A stretch of DNA of 64,000 nt, from contig JAODTK010005757.1 in NCBI GenBank assembly GCA_026419785.1, positions 62,001-126,000 on the forward strand, written 5' to 3'. Every line of letters starts with the position of its first letter. The first letter of the stretch is position 1. Shown here in pieces: positions 1 through 12,472 of this stretch. The translations under genes were made by a program, and so were the position numbers. Origin of the DNA: Sclerodactyla briareus. Taxonomy: Eukaryota > Echinodermata > Holothuroidea > Dendrochirotida > Sclerodactylidae. The notes under the pieces were generated by a model, which was given only the letters and a program-made list of their open reading frames with translations, had not been told where the DNA came from and ran no database searches.

Positions 1-3000
1 AGGCCCAGTGTGGCCCGAGTGCTCATCACATCAATGCTTCTCATCTCATCCAACCAATTTTAGTGCATAATGTGGATGTTCGATCATATTGATGTTCGGA
101 TCATACTGAATAGATGGATCGCCTACCTAACAGATCTTCTGGTCTGGTCAAAAGTTGTTAAAGGGGCTAATGAACTATCATGTGTAGAAACTGCAAAAAT
201 CTGGAAAACGCTTTTCCTCTTACCGATTTAAGTTGGATCCAATGTAACCTTCAGTGGTATCACAGCATGATGGTAACTGATGTTCAGTGATTCAAGGTCA
301 AAAGTCATGTAAGTTATATTAAAGTGCCTATCTTTTCATAAATTATAAAAAAAAGTTGCTGTCGAAATTTTATTGCTGCAAGCATATTAATTACAACTAA
401 AATAGACGATTGTGTAATTGAGACATTTGATGGCCATGTTAATTAGATTTACACTGCAGGTTGCCTGTCACTCTGGTACCCTATTTACTCACTCACTATT
501 TTGATTTTGTCCGCATGTCACACTCATTACCCAGTATCGGATATGACTCCTTGACTTGTTTTTCCAGTCCTTAATCCCCCATTCCAGCCCATCGAACTTG
601 TTTTCGCTTCTAGCTCAGTTGGATCAACCCTTCCCTTTCATCCGATTGCCTAATACTTTCTAGAGCAGAGTAGACCTTCTGTTTACTCTGTGTACACAAA
701 TATCTGGGCCATTGTCTTATGTTTCTTGGAATGGGGAAAGTTGGGAAGATGGAAAACCTTTGACTATTGCTCATAAAATAACTAAAAACCTATGAGCCAG
801 GGTAGTTGTATTTATTGATTACAAATAAAAGGCTATGTGTTCAGCACCATTGCATTGGAATGGAGTTATTGAAGGTTACTGGTTTTGATAGGTCATTAAT
901 ATCGTAGTCTTGGTCCAGTAGCCAATGGAACTCCAGTTTTCTGGCCGTAGGCTGGGCCATGGGTTGGCAACTAACGTACCGGCAGCCATGGTGACCTGTA
1001 TACCATTCATTAACTTGGACACATCCCTGCGCTCTCTCCAAGATGAAGCCTGATCATAATTAATTTCTTATTCATTCGCATGTGAGGTGCACCTCCATTT
1101 CCTCGTTTTGTTTCTGTTTCAAGCATGGGAACACATATGTTATTCGCAGGTAGTCACTATTAGTCTATTGGTCGTTTTGCCATTATTTGGAGGCCATTTT
1201 CGCAAACATGTTACAGAGACTGACTCCATTGCCAGCATTCCTACTATTTTTTGTTTACCTGACCCACCACGTGCTTCTGTCAAGCGCCTATTCTCTCCGT
1301 ATAGATTGAATGCTCAGTTTGGTCATATTAACATATAACCGATTGGGAGAACATGTAGGGTCTTCATCTAGTGTTCCATGTCAAGCATTTTGCAATTGAA
1401 TCTTACCAACATTCCACACTGAACTGGGACATCTATTGACCAAGTGAAGGGTCGCGTTGTTTACCTGTAGGGGCACAATACTATACCCGCTGGTGTGAAA
1501 TGCCTTTTTTACCCTACCTCCAATTGGTCATTCTTTTTGGAGATGGATGTTTTGACACTAACTGAGTACATTATTCCATTGACTGCTAAGACTCTTTGGC
1601 CTTATGGTCACGTCAAAGGTCATACGAGGGCACAATAGGCCATTGTTTAACATTGCCTTTTTTTGGCCTGATAATGCTGAGCCGTTAGTCACAATTGTAC
1701 TTAGTCTTTGTACTTCGTGCAGTTTTGAGCTACAACCACCATGGTGCCTCTAGTTAGATGTGTACCTTGTAGCCTACATCTGTTTCTAGCAGTTTGGCCG
1801 CGGGTAATTTGAAAAACTCCGGCAACACTGTAGGCCTGTGTTTTCATTACGTTTTGATAAAGCAGATATATTCGAAACGGTCACGTAAGCCTACTAAAGT
1901 CTATGCTTTTTAATTCGCAACTACTTACTGGCTGGGTATTTATTAACGTGACTTCTTACCGTCGCAAATTCATTTATATCTGACAGTTAGCCTAATACAC
2001 AGCATCGTCCTGTCGGTAAAAAAAAAATCTTACATACAGGGTTGTTTGAACGAACTGTGCTGCCGCTATTGCACATGGCCGTACAGAATAAGTATAGCAT
2101 GAGGTTTCCTTCCACCCTCGGGGATTGTCAGCTTTCAACCCTTTCCTTCGTGAACTTACGCACTGTCATTCAGGGTGCAATCTGTAAGATCTGTAGCTGT
2201 GTTTTGCTTGATGTTGACTTCCGCGTCTGCCGTCGCCATAATTTTTTTCGTGTGCAGGCGCATATCCCAAACGCCTTGTCGTATAAGCTCTTTCGTATAG
2301 CACCTGCGCATCAGTCATACGGCCCTTCACTCACTGCTTTCGGGATAATTTCCTTACTGCGAGGTTCCTGGCCACAGTAATTCATGGATCTATGATAAAC
2401 TTTGTTGTTGTTACTCCCCTTACTTACTTACTCCCTCGTTTGTCAACAAAGAATTCTCAAATTTAGCTTCAAATGGCGAGAACATGTTGTATAAATTAGA
2501 TCCTGTGTTAACCCATGGCAATTTAGTCATTAATTCCCGAGAAATCCTCCTGCTTTTTCATTCGTATAACTGGGGTATGTCCTGACTCCTTGCTTTCCTT
2601 CCTTCCTTGCTTCCCCCCCGCTGTATAATATAAATATTACATAGGTGTACTTCTCGACGCTGATTGGCCGCATGTTGGCAGTGATTGGTCTGCTTTCGAT
2701 CAGTCCTTTTTAGGTATTTTAAATAATTGATGTTTATTTGGAGCAGCCGCCCTGATGTTTCCAGTTAGATAATAGTGTGCATGGTCATTATCCCATAGTT
2801 TTTTCGTGATTTTTGTCTAATTCGGGCGGTTTTAACAAAGTCCATACTTTTTTTTTTTCACTGTTTAATTGAACCGAAAGATAGTCCCACAATAAAGCGT
2901 ATCGCGAGTCTTCCGGTTGACGGAGTTTTCCCGCCGGGAAAATTGGCAACAATGCCTGGTTCTCCGACCTCCGACAAGCCTTTATCGGATGTTTTAAACT

Positions 3001-3240
3001 TTCACACTTTAATTTCCGACACAATGTTTTTTTATGTACATTGACCATCGAAAAACGTTCAGTTCATTACGCACGCAATAATTTAGTTGGCTCTTTGATA
3101 CCGGTTGAGTACAACAACATAAACACCAGGTTTATGTCGAATTCGATGATATAAACACAACACAAAAATCATTAGCCAATAGACCCACAGCTTTCTAAAC
3201 ATTGGTTCAATGGATTGGCCCTCGCGAATCGCACCCTCCT
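1..3240. other. unassigned sequence, no gene recognised
   Basis: I see no domain, repeat family or convincing splice pattern here. The open frames are short and look like chance. Minor items: two near-identical 17-base units in tandem at about 72-106 (GATGTTCGATCATATT-like), and a CTTCC-rich pyrimidine stretch near 2594-2620. The DNA has an ordinary, slightly AT-rich composition. Confidence 0.6.
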
Positions 3241-3276
3241 CCCCCCCCCCCCCCCCGCCCCCCCCCCCCCCCCCCC
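3241..3276. repeat. poly(C) tract interrupted by one G
   Basis: Sixteen C, one G, then nineteen C. The open frame that crosses it on the other strand is a poly-glycine artefact. It is one of many long C/G mononucleotide tracts in the window. Confidence 0.95.
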
Positions 3277-6200
3277 TCTTCTCTCGAAGTACTTTCGGGT
3301 ATTTTTTTTTACTGCTGAGACCATTGTTTGATCTTGTCATGGTTAGGCATGCTGTATTCGCAAGGCTACCGTCATGATGAATGGAATATGTTTGCAATAC
3401 ATTTTGCCATGAATCATTGACAAATCGATACAAAAATCTTGAACCCAGTCTAATCCACAAATGATTCGACCAGTGCCGCCGTTCCGTTTCCAGGCACCGT
3501 GACTGCTACCACGGCTTCTGGTCTGATACGTTTCTCTCAACTCTAATTATCGACCCCAGCATCGGCTGGTCTATGCAACTCCCGCGACATATCGAGGTAA
3601 GCGAGTAGGTTCTCTGTTCACCGTGTGAAAAGCACACATGCATTTCGTTTTAGCATATCACCCACGACTACCGTCCATCATGTTCGGTTGACAACTCCAC
3701 CAACACACTCATACTCACTCCAGCGTAGGCCTAGTTTCCAGAATAGAAGAAACATAGATTGCGTGTAGTAGTACGGGCAGTTTGCGGTCACCCTGTGACC
3801 TTCTTCCGCGTATACTTTACAGAATGATATATACAAAAGTGGCACGCATAGCACACCGGAGAACCATACTATAGCCCCGCGAAATGTGAATTCTAGCAAC
3901 ATGGTCACTATACTGACGCAGGTGACAGCAATTACGAGTGAGGTTGATTGGATTTGACTGAAATCTCCACGTGACAGGCCTCCACCGAGATCCGGGCCAC
4001 TTGACCATTAACGATTTTTTAAGGATTCTGCATTGCAGAATGGTACGATTAAGTGACTATGAACCCACACCTAAGAATATAGTCCTAGTCTAATACCCTT
4101 AATATACTGTGCTACATGAACATTAGTTCGTACACTGTTTTTATGTAGTGGTGGATCTCGCGAGGATACCGAACCTGGAGACCACAAACGTCAAGTCGGC
4201 AGGAATGAAAAGAATGAGGTTTATGATAGTTCAACGGCGGGCCCTCGTGTTCGGCTTTCGATCTGCGTCTACAACACACTTAGGATTGAAGAGGAGATCA
4301 CAGTTGATTATTAAGAAAATTACACGTGAACATTGTCCCTAAACCGCTATATTATCTGACACTCAAAGTTCAAACTCAAACTCAAAAGTAAGCAGACCTT
4401 ACAGCGTAACTGATTTACGTATCACGCAATTGCGGTTCTTTAATTTTCTATAACAGTTTCATTTTAAGCAGTAACGAAATGAGCGAAATGCAGTGATCGA
4501 TCACTTGAAACACTCAACTGCTTGATCAGATAAAAGGTTTGGGGGTGAGTATCGGAAAAAACAATGACATGGTTTGTAACATCGACGTACTTCAGCTGCG
4601 TAACCAGGTAGAAATCCGAACCTAACACGCAGTTCGTTTCCTTGCAAGACGGTGTTAGGCACTGGACTAGGTAATGACATGCGAACATATTATTTGCCTA
4701 TGTTTACACAAGTGTAGCTTCCTGGCTGCATACCGGGATAGTATCGCGTATTGTGCATTAGGAACAGTTGCTCTATATGCTAACTGTCTGGCTCACACAC
4801 TACTAATTACACTATATAAACACATGAAACACAATATAAACAAAATAGACATGGAACACACACTGGCAGTCGCTGTATCGGAAGAGTAAATGCTATGTGG
4901 TACAATCGAATAAAAGCCAACTGAGGAAGGGTCACTAATAAAATACTAGTACAGTATGTATGCTGACGACAGGCAGACGGAGAGGTTTAGAAGTGAATCG
5001 TGGGGTTCCCTGAAAAATAATGGAATTTTTGCACCGTTGCAGGGGAAATCCGCCCACTCAGGAAAATACTGTTTACTGTACATATCGGGTAAGGTTGTTG
5101 TCCCGGAGGATAAGCCACACGCCGGCGATCGAATCAACAGATAACATAGATAACGTTGGATTCCTCAATTTAGAACCCCAAGCAGTTCCTTAGGTAACAT
5201 GATGCGTACGACTCGGATCATACTGAGATGCATGCTGTGTTTAAGGTTCCTGCCATGGACGAGAACCTATAGACAATAGGTGGCGCAAATCGGATGAACA
5301 CATATTGGTAACCTCTATGATAGAGGGGACTCACTAATTATTTTTAAATACTTTTCCCTACTTACATTCACTGAAAATGGTACCCTCATGGATGTTTAGT
5401 TCGACCAAACAAACTCATTGTAATAATACATCCGTACATGAGTTGTGAGTTGGGTTTAGTTGAGGCGACTTTTTAGCAACTAGTTTTTTGAAAGAGAACA
5501 ATCCTATTTCTACCGTTGTTTGCGAAAAGTTGCCGCTGCTGTTATTCCTGAATACACAGTCATCTTCCTGTAAAGCCAGATTAGGATGACACGGGTTGTA
5601 GTTAGAGACCGAGTTACGGAAATAATAAACATAGCGTAGAACAATTATATGACTAGTGCAGGTAACCACAAGGAGCACGGGTTTGTGAATTGTGAAATAT
5701 GAAGACTATTCCAAATAGGACCCTTACCATGTGCAAGCGGTGTTTCTGCAATAAACCCTGAAAGGCACCCCACGCAAGTTGCAAGGTTATATAGGTTGAG
5801 TTGAAATGGTAAATAGATCTCAAAGACTTACATGAGATAAGGGGGTGGGTTCGCAGAGTCCGTTCCTATTGGCTTAGGGGTATAGACATACTAATGAATA
5901 GCATCCACGGTAAGGGTAGGCTACCCACCGTACGACTAATCCCCTGTGGGGCTATGGGCGGCATAGGTGGGTTTATAGGGGGACATATTTGATGATTCTA
6001 GAGGACTCAGAGCGTATTTCATGCTTTTGTCTAACAAATCTCCAAGTTGTTAGAGATCTAGTTACGCGGTGTGTATGTGTTTGTATGCCGTTTGTTCGTC
6101 AGTCGTCGTACACCAATTGTGATTACGGTTAACTCTTGAGCGCGAAGATATATGTACGCATGTATGTTTTCCATGACATGGTCCTTTGTTTTATGTCAGA

Positions 6201-7169
6201 TCATATGTCACGTAATAGAAAAGGCATTTATACGTACAAATAAAACGAGGTAAAATGTTCGTTACCGACGCAACCGGACGTTCATAATGTTTGTGATTGT
6301 GGGATGCTCTGCCCACCGCACAACGTACCGATCTCGAGTTCGTCAACCTTCCGGACAATGTTTCCCAATTTCAGTCAATAACTAGGACGGAAGTAGCTTT
6401 CCAAAAAAATCGAGTAGAAGCTTCATATGTAAACGAACGTTATGTGGACGTTTCGAGGGGTTTATAAATAGTACTCCCCATGGGAAAATACTGGGGAAAA
6501 ATATAGGGGAATTGTTTACCACACGTTACTGGAATAGCTTTATGTGAAAGGGGCAGCTCCGGGAAAACTTATAGTATCTTTGCGGTCCAAGGATGATATC
6601 ACCTTGCCCTCGAACAATCACCGCTTCTTTGGAACAATACCTGTCTTCCTAGGGCCTTGCTCACGATGGAAGACCCGAATAGCATTCAAAATGCCAGAGA
6701 CGTCTTCCCAAGTGTAGGGTTTGTATCCATCCAATAAAGGTTCAGTGTTAAGAATCATCTAGTAAACAATACAATAACCAGTGGTTTCAGATTCTGAATC
6801 AATGGCCGTATCTCCAACGAAAGATAAGGTTGAGGCAGTGAAGTATTGTCGGCTGAGCTATCGGCGACTTGAAGGAGAGAGGACACTATTGCACTAACTA
6901 AGCACTAACCAATCTTCGTAGTTGTTCTAACACACGTGTTGTGGATTGATTCGTGATTTTTTGTTCGCCAATGTGAGAACTAGTCTCCGCCACGTAATGT
7001 CCGGAAGTGTACAATATGCATGCACCACGAACGTTAGTCAGCTAAACTTTTACTACTTTTTACAAACCTTATTGGACTCCGGTATAGAATGGTTAGCTTC
7101 AAGAGACAATGCCGATTGTGTGAATGTTGCTCGGTGGTCAGAAATCGGGTGCAAAAACATTCGATGCTT
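3277..7169. other. unassigned sequence, no gene recognised
   Basis: About 3.9 kb without a recognisable gene, element or tandem repeat. Open frames of 60-90 codons occur on both strands, with no family motif and no consistent pair of splice signals. Confidence 0.55.
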
Positions 7170-7484
7170 TCACAATAATTTTTCTAACTCAGTCCCAAAA
7201 AGGACCACACCCAGCATGTTGTCAGGAATTACCACAAAGTCGGGGATATCTGCACCGGCGGAGATTCCACCAACAAGCAGTAAAATGTGTTACACCAAGT
7301 GGATCAAAAGGAACTATTCCGTTGTTTACACTACCGCACTGGTAGATATAGTATTCCCCCTGTTTATCCCACATTGGGCCATAGTGCTCTTGAACAGCTC
7401 GTTGCAGCCCTAACTGCGACCCGGGAAGGTCATACACGTGAGAGACCACCCTCTGGTTTTGTCTTGAGTGTATTGACTGAGTTC
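7170..7484 (-). CDS. possible degraded or frame-broken coding stretch, unknown product
   Basis: Not recognised as any family. On the minus strand an acceptor-like CTTTCACAG lies just before 7484. The frame that follows is open to 7222 and reads like ordinary protein, for example SQLGLQRAVQEHYGPMWDKQ. Near its end a different frame takes over with GISAGADIPDFVVIPDNMLG and continues to a stop at 7170. Both segments have a balanced amino-acid mix rather than the low-complexity look of chance frames. The change of frame could be decay of an old gene or element, or a one-base assembly error. Against it, all three plus-strand frames are also fairly open here, so the region may simply be poor in stops. 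No neighbouring exon was found. Confidence 0.25.
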
Positions 7485-7803
7485 CTGTGAAAGTTGTTCC
7501 GGAAGAAGCGTCCTTCAGCTAGAAAACTAACGACAACAAGCAGTTCACTGTTCAAATGCTGGGAATGGAGTGAGAATCAGCAACACAACGTATACTTCGT
7601 TTCTAGATTGCTCAAGCACATGATAAGAGATCGGTTTACAGCCCCTGTTATATTGCACTTTATTGCACCCGGCAATATAGAAGCCGCGAAAGGATTTCGT
7701 TATCAGTCAAGGGGAAACCAGTAAGAAGTGAAACCATCGGGAGGTGATACGATAAGTGATGCTTAGGCTGTCATTGATGTTTGTATATATAGGCCCCATC
7801 CCT

Positions 7804-7826
7804 CCCCCCCCCCCCCCCCCCCCCCC
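7804..7826. repeat. poly(C) tract
   Basis: Twenty-three consecutive C residues, followed by TTCGCTC. No gene spans it convincingly. Confidence 0.95.
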
Positions 7827-8285
7827 TTCGCTCAGATCCAGCTTGTAAATCAAATCCAGAAAGTATCTTCTTTCCAAACACGCACAGAAAATGGAAAAGG
7901 CCACGGCCGTTCAGGACTCCTAAGCCTCATTAAGCCAAGCGTTTGATTCATCGATGCTGTTTGAGTAGCATTATTGAACACTGCTACGATACGTAGCCGC
8001 GGTGATCTTGTTCTTGGGGGTTGCATATAAACAGACAGTTGCCCATGTGTACATGTTAACGCAGACGCACTGTAGTCAGTTTCAATGTACCCCTGGTAGA
8101 TCCTGGTACCATTTACTGCACTGGGCTAGTAGTTATGATAGTGAGATAGCGCGCAACAAAGAACACAATGGGACAATAGGCGATATTTGAATTCTATTGT
8201 TAACATTATGCATATTAATGAACGACTATTGTTATACTCATGAAATTAAGAGTGACGTCACACTCTGAATAATAATGAGTGAATT
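7827..8285. other. unassigned spacer
   Basis: No gene or repeat recognised. A full CRE palindrome TGACGTCA lies at 8253-8260. An 8-base match is expected about once by chance in a window this size, so I do not call it a site. Confidence 0.5.
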
Positions 8286-8392
8286 CACGATTTGGCGGGA
8301 ATTGGAAGCGCCCCTATCTGAAAAGTCATGTCCTAATTTGGCGCGAAAAAAACAACAATTCTTCTTAAACAACGCCCCTCTATATGAAAGGA
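8286..8392 (-). repeat. dispersed repeat copy with E2F-like motif, related to the 16.1-16.4 kb minisatellite
   Basis: Read on the minus strand, this segment has the same order of blocks as the array at 16.1-16.4 kb. The order is a GAGGGGCGTTGT-like block, AATTGTTG, a T-run leading into CGCGCCAAATT (plus coordinates about 8335-8352), ACTTTTCAGATAG, then GGGCGCTTCCAATTCCCG. The match runs for roughly 100 bases in opposite orientation and 8 kb away. This makes it a dispersed family rather than a local duplication. The T-run/CGCGCCAAA block fits the known E2F consensus TTTSGCGCSAAA. A regulatory role is inference. Confidence 0.7.
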
Positions 8393-9226
8393 GTTGTCTC
8401 TATTATTGAATGTAATATAGATAGTATAATATTGAAAATGTAATAATATTAAAACAAACTTGAAAATGAGTGAAAATGAAAAGAAAAATATGGGTGCAAT
8501 TAATGAATGTAAAGTTGGTATATGATCGGTAAGTATGCACTGACTTTTTCAAGACTGGAGGATCGAAATTCGCACACTATGTGTACCCATCGGTCAAACT
8601 TGGTTATTATGTGCTCATCTATATGGGTTAGTACATGGAAGTTATAGGAATGAAAGAATGTAACATCTAATGTTGTTTGATTTTTTCTTACATTTTCACC
8701 CCCCCCTTTTCCCTCCGCGGCCTCTCTCCAGAAAATGTTTATCTTAATACGTTGGGAAACTACGACCATTTTAGGTAGCAAGGAGGTACCTCTTTCTTGT
8801 CGGCGATCTTTCGAACTCTTACTTTGCCACCGCTATGCAAGTCCTGCAGAAAATTGCATTTGGAGCTAATCAGACTCATTTTGACCGAAATTGGTACAAC
8901 CAAACGAGAAAAATTCCAATGCAAACCGATATAAGTGAGGAAGTGAACGTAAGTGGTAAACGAGCGACCAAAAACATCCCAAAATATAACCGAAAGCGTG
9001 AGGAAAAGATGCCTAGTGAAGGGAGAAAAAAACACAAACTAATTAAATGCCTGTACAAGAAAAAACACAAAAAATACAGCGTGAAGGAAACCTAACGTCC
9101 CGTATGAGAGAACAAACTGTAACTGGTTGCTGACTAAGATAGCAATGAAATTGAAGGTGCCATTAAACCATGGCCGAATGAATGGAGTCAAACTTCAACC
9201 AACCATCGAAAAATTGTGTAACTGTA
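8393..9226. other. AT-rich unassigned sequence
   Basis: AT-rich DNA leading into the TA microsatellite. Lysine-rich plus-strand frames and hydrophobic minus-strand frames near 8760-9095 are typical of A-rich DNA. No domain is recognised. Confidence 0.5.
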
Positions 9227-9262
9227 ATATATATATATATTATTATATATATATATATATAC

Positions 9263-9313
<51 letters not shown>

Positions 9314-9324
9314 ATATGATATAT

Positions 9325-9380
<56 letters not shown>

Positions 9381-9397
9381 TATAGATATATATATAT
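9227..9397. repeat. (TA)n microsatellite, imperfect
   Basis: About 170 bases of alternating T and A, with small interruptions such as TAAATA, ATATGATAT and TATAGATA. The frame through it is an Ile/Tyr artefact. Long TA repeats can form cruciforms and are commonly length-variable and hard to assemble. Confidence 0.97.
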
Positions 9398-10705
9398 GAA
9401 ATAAATGTACTATACAGACACGAAGGAAAATCATTCAACCACTCAGAATAAAGTACGTTAACGATGATCATGCTACACTACAATAATATGTATGCGGGGA
9501 CCCGACGCCACCACGCTTGACAATAGATGCCCTAATTCTGGATACAGTGCAGTAGGGAAAGTAATCACAATAAAGAGGATTAACTTCATTTCCGTGGGAA
9601 GGATACAGTTTAATCAGTATATAGGTTCTAAAACTGAAAATGGTACTTCTTATGCCCTAGTCCTACGCATCAAGTGATGATGAGTCTTTACCCAGAATTA
9701 TTATCCTGGGGACGGAGCAGAAAATGAGTCAAACATAAATATTTCTGAGTGGGAACCCTATTGTCTACTCCTTGACGCTAAGGATCATGATTGATTCGAG
9801 ATCCCCCTTTTGAATGGTAATTGAAAAAATAGAGACTATGGTGTATTAATTTAAACAGATAAGGCATTTCCACAAAAAAAAAAACTCGTAGGAAATCACA
9901 TGATCAGAAAACACGCGGATGACTGAGTAATGAATATCATATCTACAAATAATATGTAAAGACAACGTTATGTTAATATACGGAAGATCGTTGTGACAAC
10001 ATCGCACTTGGTAACAACACTGCTGGGGACATATGTATCAAGAAAGGCAAACAGTATGAGTGTAGAAGAGTTATCGTGAAAAGCAATGGCATCCATTGAT
10101 GATAAAATTCGGATGCCAAAACACTAGAGGAACTAGATTTAGAATTAGGAAGATAAGTTCTTAAAACGGAGTAGGAGCGATGTATTATTTTTACCGATTG
10201 GTGTCTAACACGGCCGAAGAATTCGTGAGAAAAACAAGAAAAGGAAGAAGAAGATAGAGGAGAACAAAGTGAAGAGACGGTGAGTACAAAATATTGTATA
10301 GAAAAATCAACCACAGGGCTGTAATCTAGGTTCCTTCCCTTTGAAATAAGTAGAAATGCAGCAAAAAGAGGGTGATTTAATCATATTGACAAAGAAAGCT
10401 CTCGGAAGGAACTACAGAGCTTTCTCCACTGCAATTTTCAGGTATAGTTAATAAGGGCTCCGTACTGGTTGGCCGGATTTTCCCACAAGTAGGGGGAAAT
10501 TGTGTGACCTCTTGATAGGAGGTGTGGAGGAACAGATAATAAAATGGGTAGATCAGGCGTCCGGATGGTACCGCAAGTCAGGAAGAATCGGAATGACTTA
10601 TTGCTGGGGAGAGAGGAGGAGATCCGATATCTACAGAGGAGGGGGAGACATACCCGTCACGCAAGCTTAGCGTCAGGTAATGAAATCACTTACGTCTGCA
10701 GGCAG
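9398..10705. other. unassigned sequence, no gene recognised
   Basis: No repeat family or protein motif recognised. The longest frames (about 110 codons) are serine- or arginine-rich without a known pattern. Confidence 0.5.
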
Positions 10706-10714
10706 AAAAAAAAA

Positions 10715-10746
<32 letters not shown>

Positions 10747-10778
10747 AAAAAAAAAAAAACCCCCCCCCCGCCCCCCCC
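10706..10778. repeat. poly(A) tract directly joined to poly(C) tract
   Basis: A-run 10706-10759, broken only by a G at 10734, passing straight into a C-run 10760-10778 broken by one G at 10770. The junction has no spacer. An A-run of this length can be a retroposon tail, but I see no recognisable retroposed body upstream. An assembly slip at a homopolymer boundary is also possible. Confidence 0.95.
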
Positions 10779-10956
10779 ACGGCAGGATCATGAGGCATCC
10801 AGAAGTGGACATGCAAACACGAAGTCGTTCCTACAAAATAACACCGCTACAGCTTCAGTGTGTCAAGATGAGCTCACCCCCACTTGGGAATTAACGTCGG
10901 AGGGTCTACATCAGGTGAACACACCCGCGCTTCACGCCCAATGGAAATGAAAAAAA

Positions 10957-10969
10957 GGGGGGGGGGGGG
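10957..10969. repeat. poly(G) tract
   Basis: Thirteen consecutive G after an A-run. The flanking 10780-11322 shows no recognisable gene. It is purine-rich, with GAGGGGGGAAG and GAAGAAGAGG stretches. Confidence 0.9.
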
Positions 10970-11322
10970 CCATCATGCGAGAGGGGGGAAGAACCATACG
11001 ATACAGACGGAGCGGCGGTGTGAAGAAGAAGAGGACAACACCGCCAGCAGATTTTATCAATTGATAAATTCATAGAAATTTGTTAAGAAGTACAATGCAA
11101 TGGTCCACTAATTATAGGCTCAGCTCAACTTCGAGAGGGATCAGCTACTCTTTCGAATTTTAATTCCCATTTTGCACAAGTATTCGGCATATGTTGGAAA
11201 TGCTTGTGATAAAACTGTCACTCCAGTGATATGGTCAGGATGGTATTTCACGCTGACCAAACGAGGTCACATTCTCCCTCCCCTTTCGTGAGGAAGGCGT
11301 GATTTAGACCCTTGCCCTAAAA

Positions 11323-12472
11323 TCGAAAGGTTTACAGTCACAAATGGAATTTCATAGACGAAAACTGAGTGTGAATGTAAAACCTTAGAGGCCATTCGGT
11401 GGGGTGAATCGAAGGGGTTCACGCGGCAAAAGACCAATTGACGAGTCTTTAGGATTAAGCTTGATTATCCGACACCGAGAGAGGGCGATAATCTCTGGTG
11501 CGCAAGGGCAATGGGGACTGCGATTGCAAAATAACGATAACCATCTCAGTTATGAGTCAATCAAGCGCGGACGAATGATTCAATAAGACTTGGTAAGCAA
11601 TTTACACGCAAGAGCTGGCATCAGGAGGGAAAGTGTGGTATACGTGAAGGGGGGCTTCCAGAAAATAGTTCGGAAACGGCTATCAAATTGTGGGTATCTC
11701 CTTGCGCAACCCCCAGTAATGTACAAGGGTCCGCGCTGGGAGGGGGCCATCATATATTCTGTTTCACCATGAGAGCATTTCAACCTCCTTTCGTACAGCC
11801 AGCGCCGCTCTACCGGTTCCCGCTCGTACTATTGCCACTACCATAAACAGTTGTACAACGACAGACTGGAAACATGAATGTGAGCAGACGTGTGAGGTTT
11901 GTCAGCACGGCAATGGTAAAACAGCGCCTGGCGTTTAGGTGGCTCCATAGCAACAAGTGTAACCGTGACGTTTAACAATAGAAGGTCGGCGCAATCACCT
12001 CATCAGGAAATCAAAGGGTGTGGGAATCTCCCAGGTTTTTTTTGGTAACGGTTCTAGAAGTGTTCGATATGGTAGGTTCGTGAAGAAAAGGGTATAGGAA
12101 AAATGGTCAGATCGAAGACCTTCCACAAGGTAATGAATATTTCTGCAAATCTGTAGACTGAAAGGTGAACATGAAACTTCAAGTGAACGATTCAGCAGGC
12201 AGGAGGACAAAAATGGGTACACGGGAAAAAACAAAAAAGACAACTGGAAAAATCAAAACGGAACCAAACGCAATCCACAACGTTTACCCTTTATGATTTT
12301 GAGACCATACAAGAAACGAGCACCAATGTTGCAAATCTGTGTGTCGCAGCAAATTGTCTGCGGAGACTGTGTGATAAACTCTGATTTTCGAGCGGTCCTA
12401 ACAACTGGGCAGTTTTGGGAATGGTGTTTGATACAGGAAGGACACAGCATTCATTTGAGACAATAAGGTTTC
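11323..12472. repeat. tandem duplication, unit 1 (about 1.15 kb)
   Basis: The segment starting at about AAAGGTTTACAGTCAC (11323) recurs about 1150 bases downstream as the next unit, in the same orientation and along its whole length. Shared landmarks include GAAGGGGTTCACGCGGCAA, TCAATCAAGCGCGGACGAAT, GGTTCTAGAA and ACCATACAAGAAACGAGCAC. The copies differ by substitutions and many one- or two-base gaps, by eye roughly 10-15 percent. Open frames differ between the copies, which argues against a conserved protein. Cysteine-rich snippets such as CEQTCEVCQHGN appear in both copies but sit in short frames. Function is unknown. Strand is undetermined. Confidence 0.85.

Noticed and set aside
3083-3460. 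Minus-strand ORF with a poly-glycine run
   Set aside because: Produced by the C tract at 3241-3276.
6946-7413. Longest-class plus-strand ORF (155 codons)
   Set aside because: No motif, and several plus-strand frames are open over the same stretch. With roughly one stop per 20 codons, a few ORFs of 120-160 codons are expected by chance in 64 kb of both strands (my rough estimate).
8253-8260. CRE palindrome TGACGTCA (another near 25395)
   Set aside because: Eight-base matches are expected about once each by chance in this window. No promoter context.
9127-9399. Ile/Tyr-rich ORF
   Set aside because: Produced by the TA microsatellite.
10544-10894. Plus-strand ORF with poly-lysine and poly-proline
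   Set aside because: Produced by the A and C tracts at 10706-10778.
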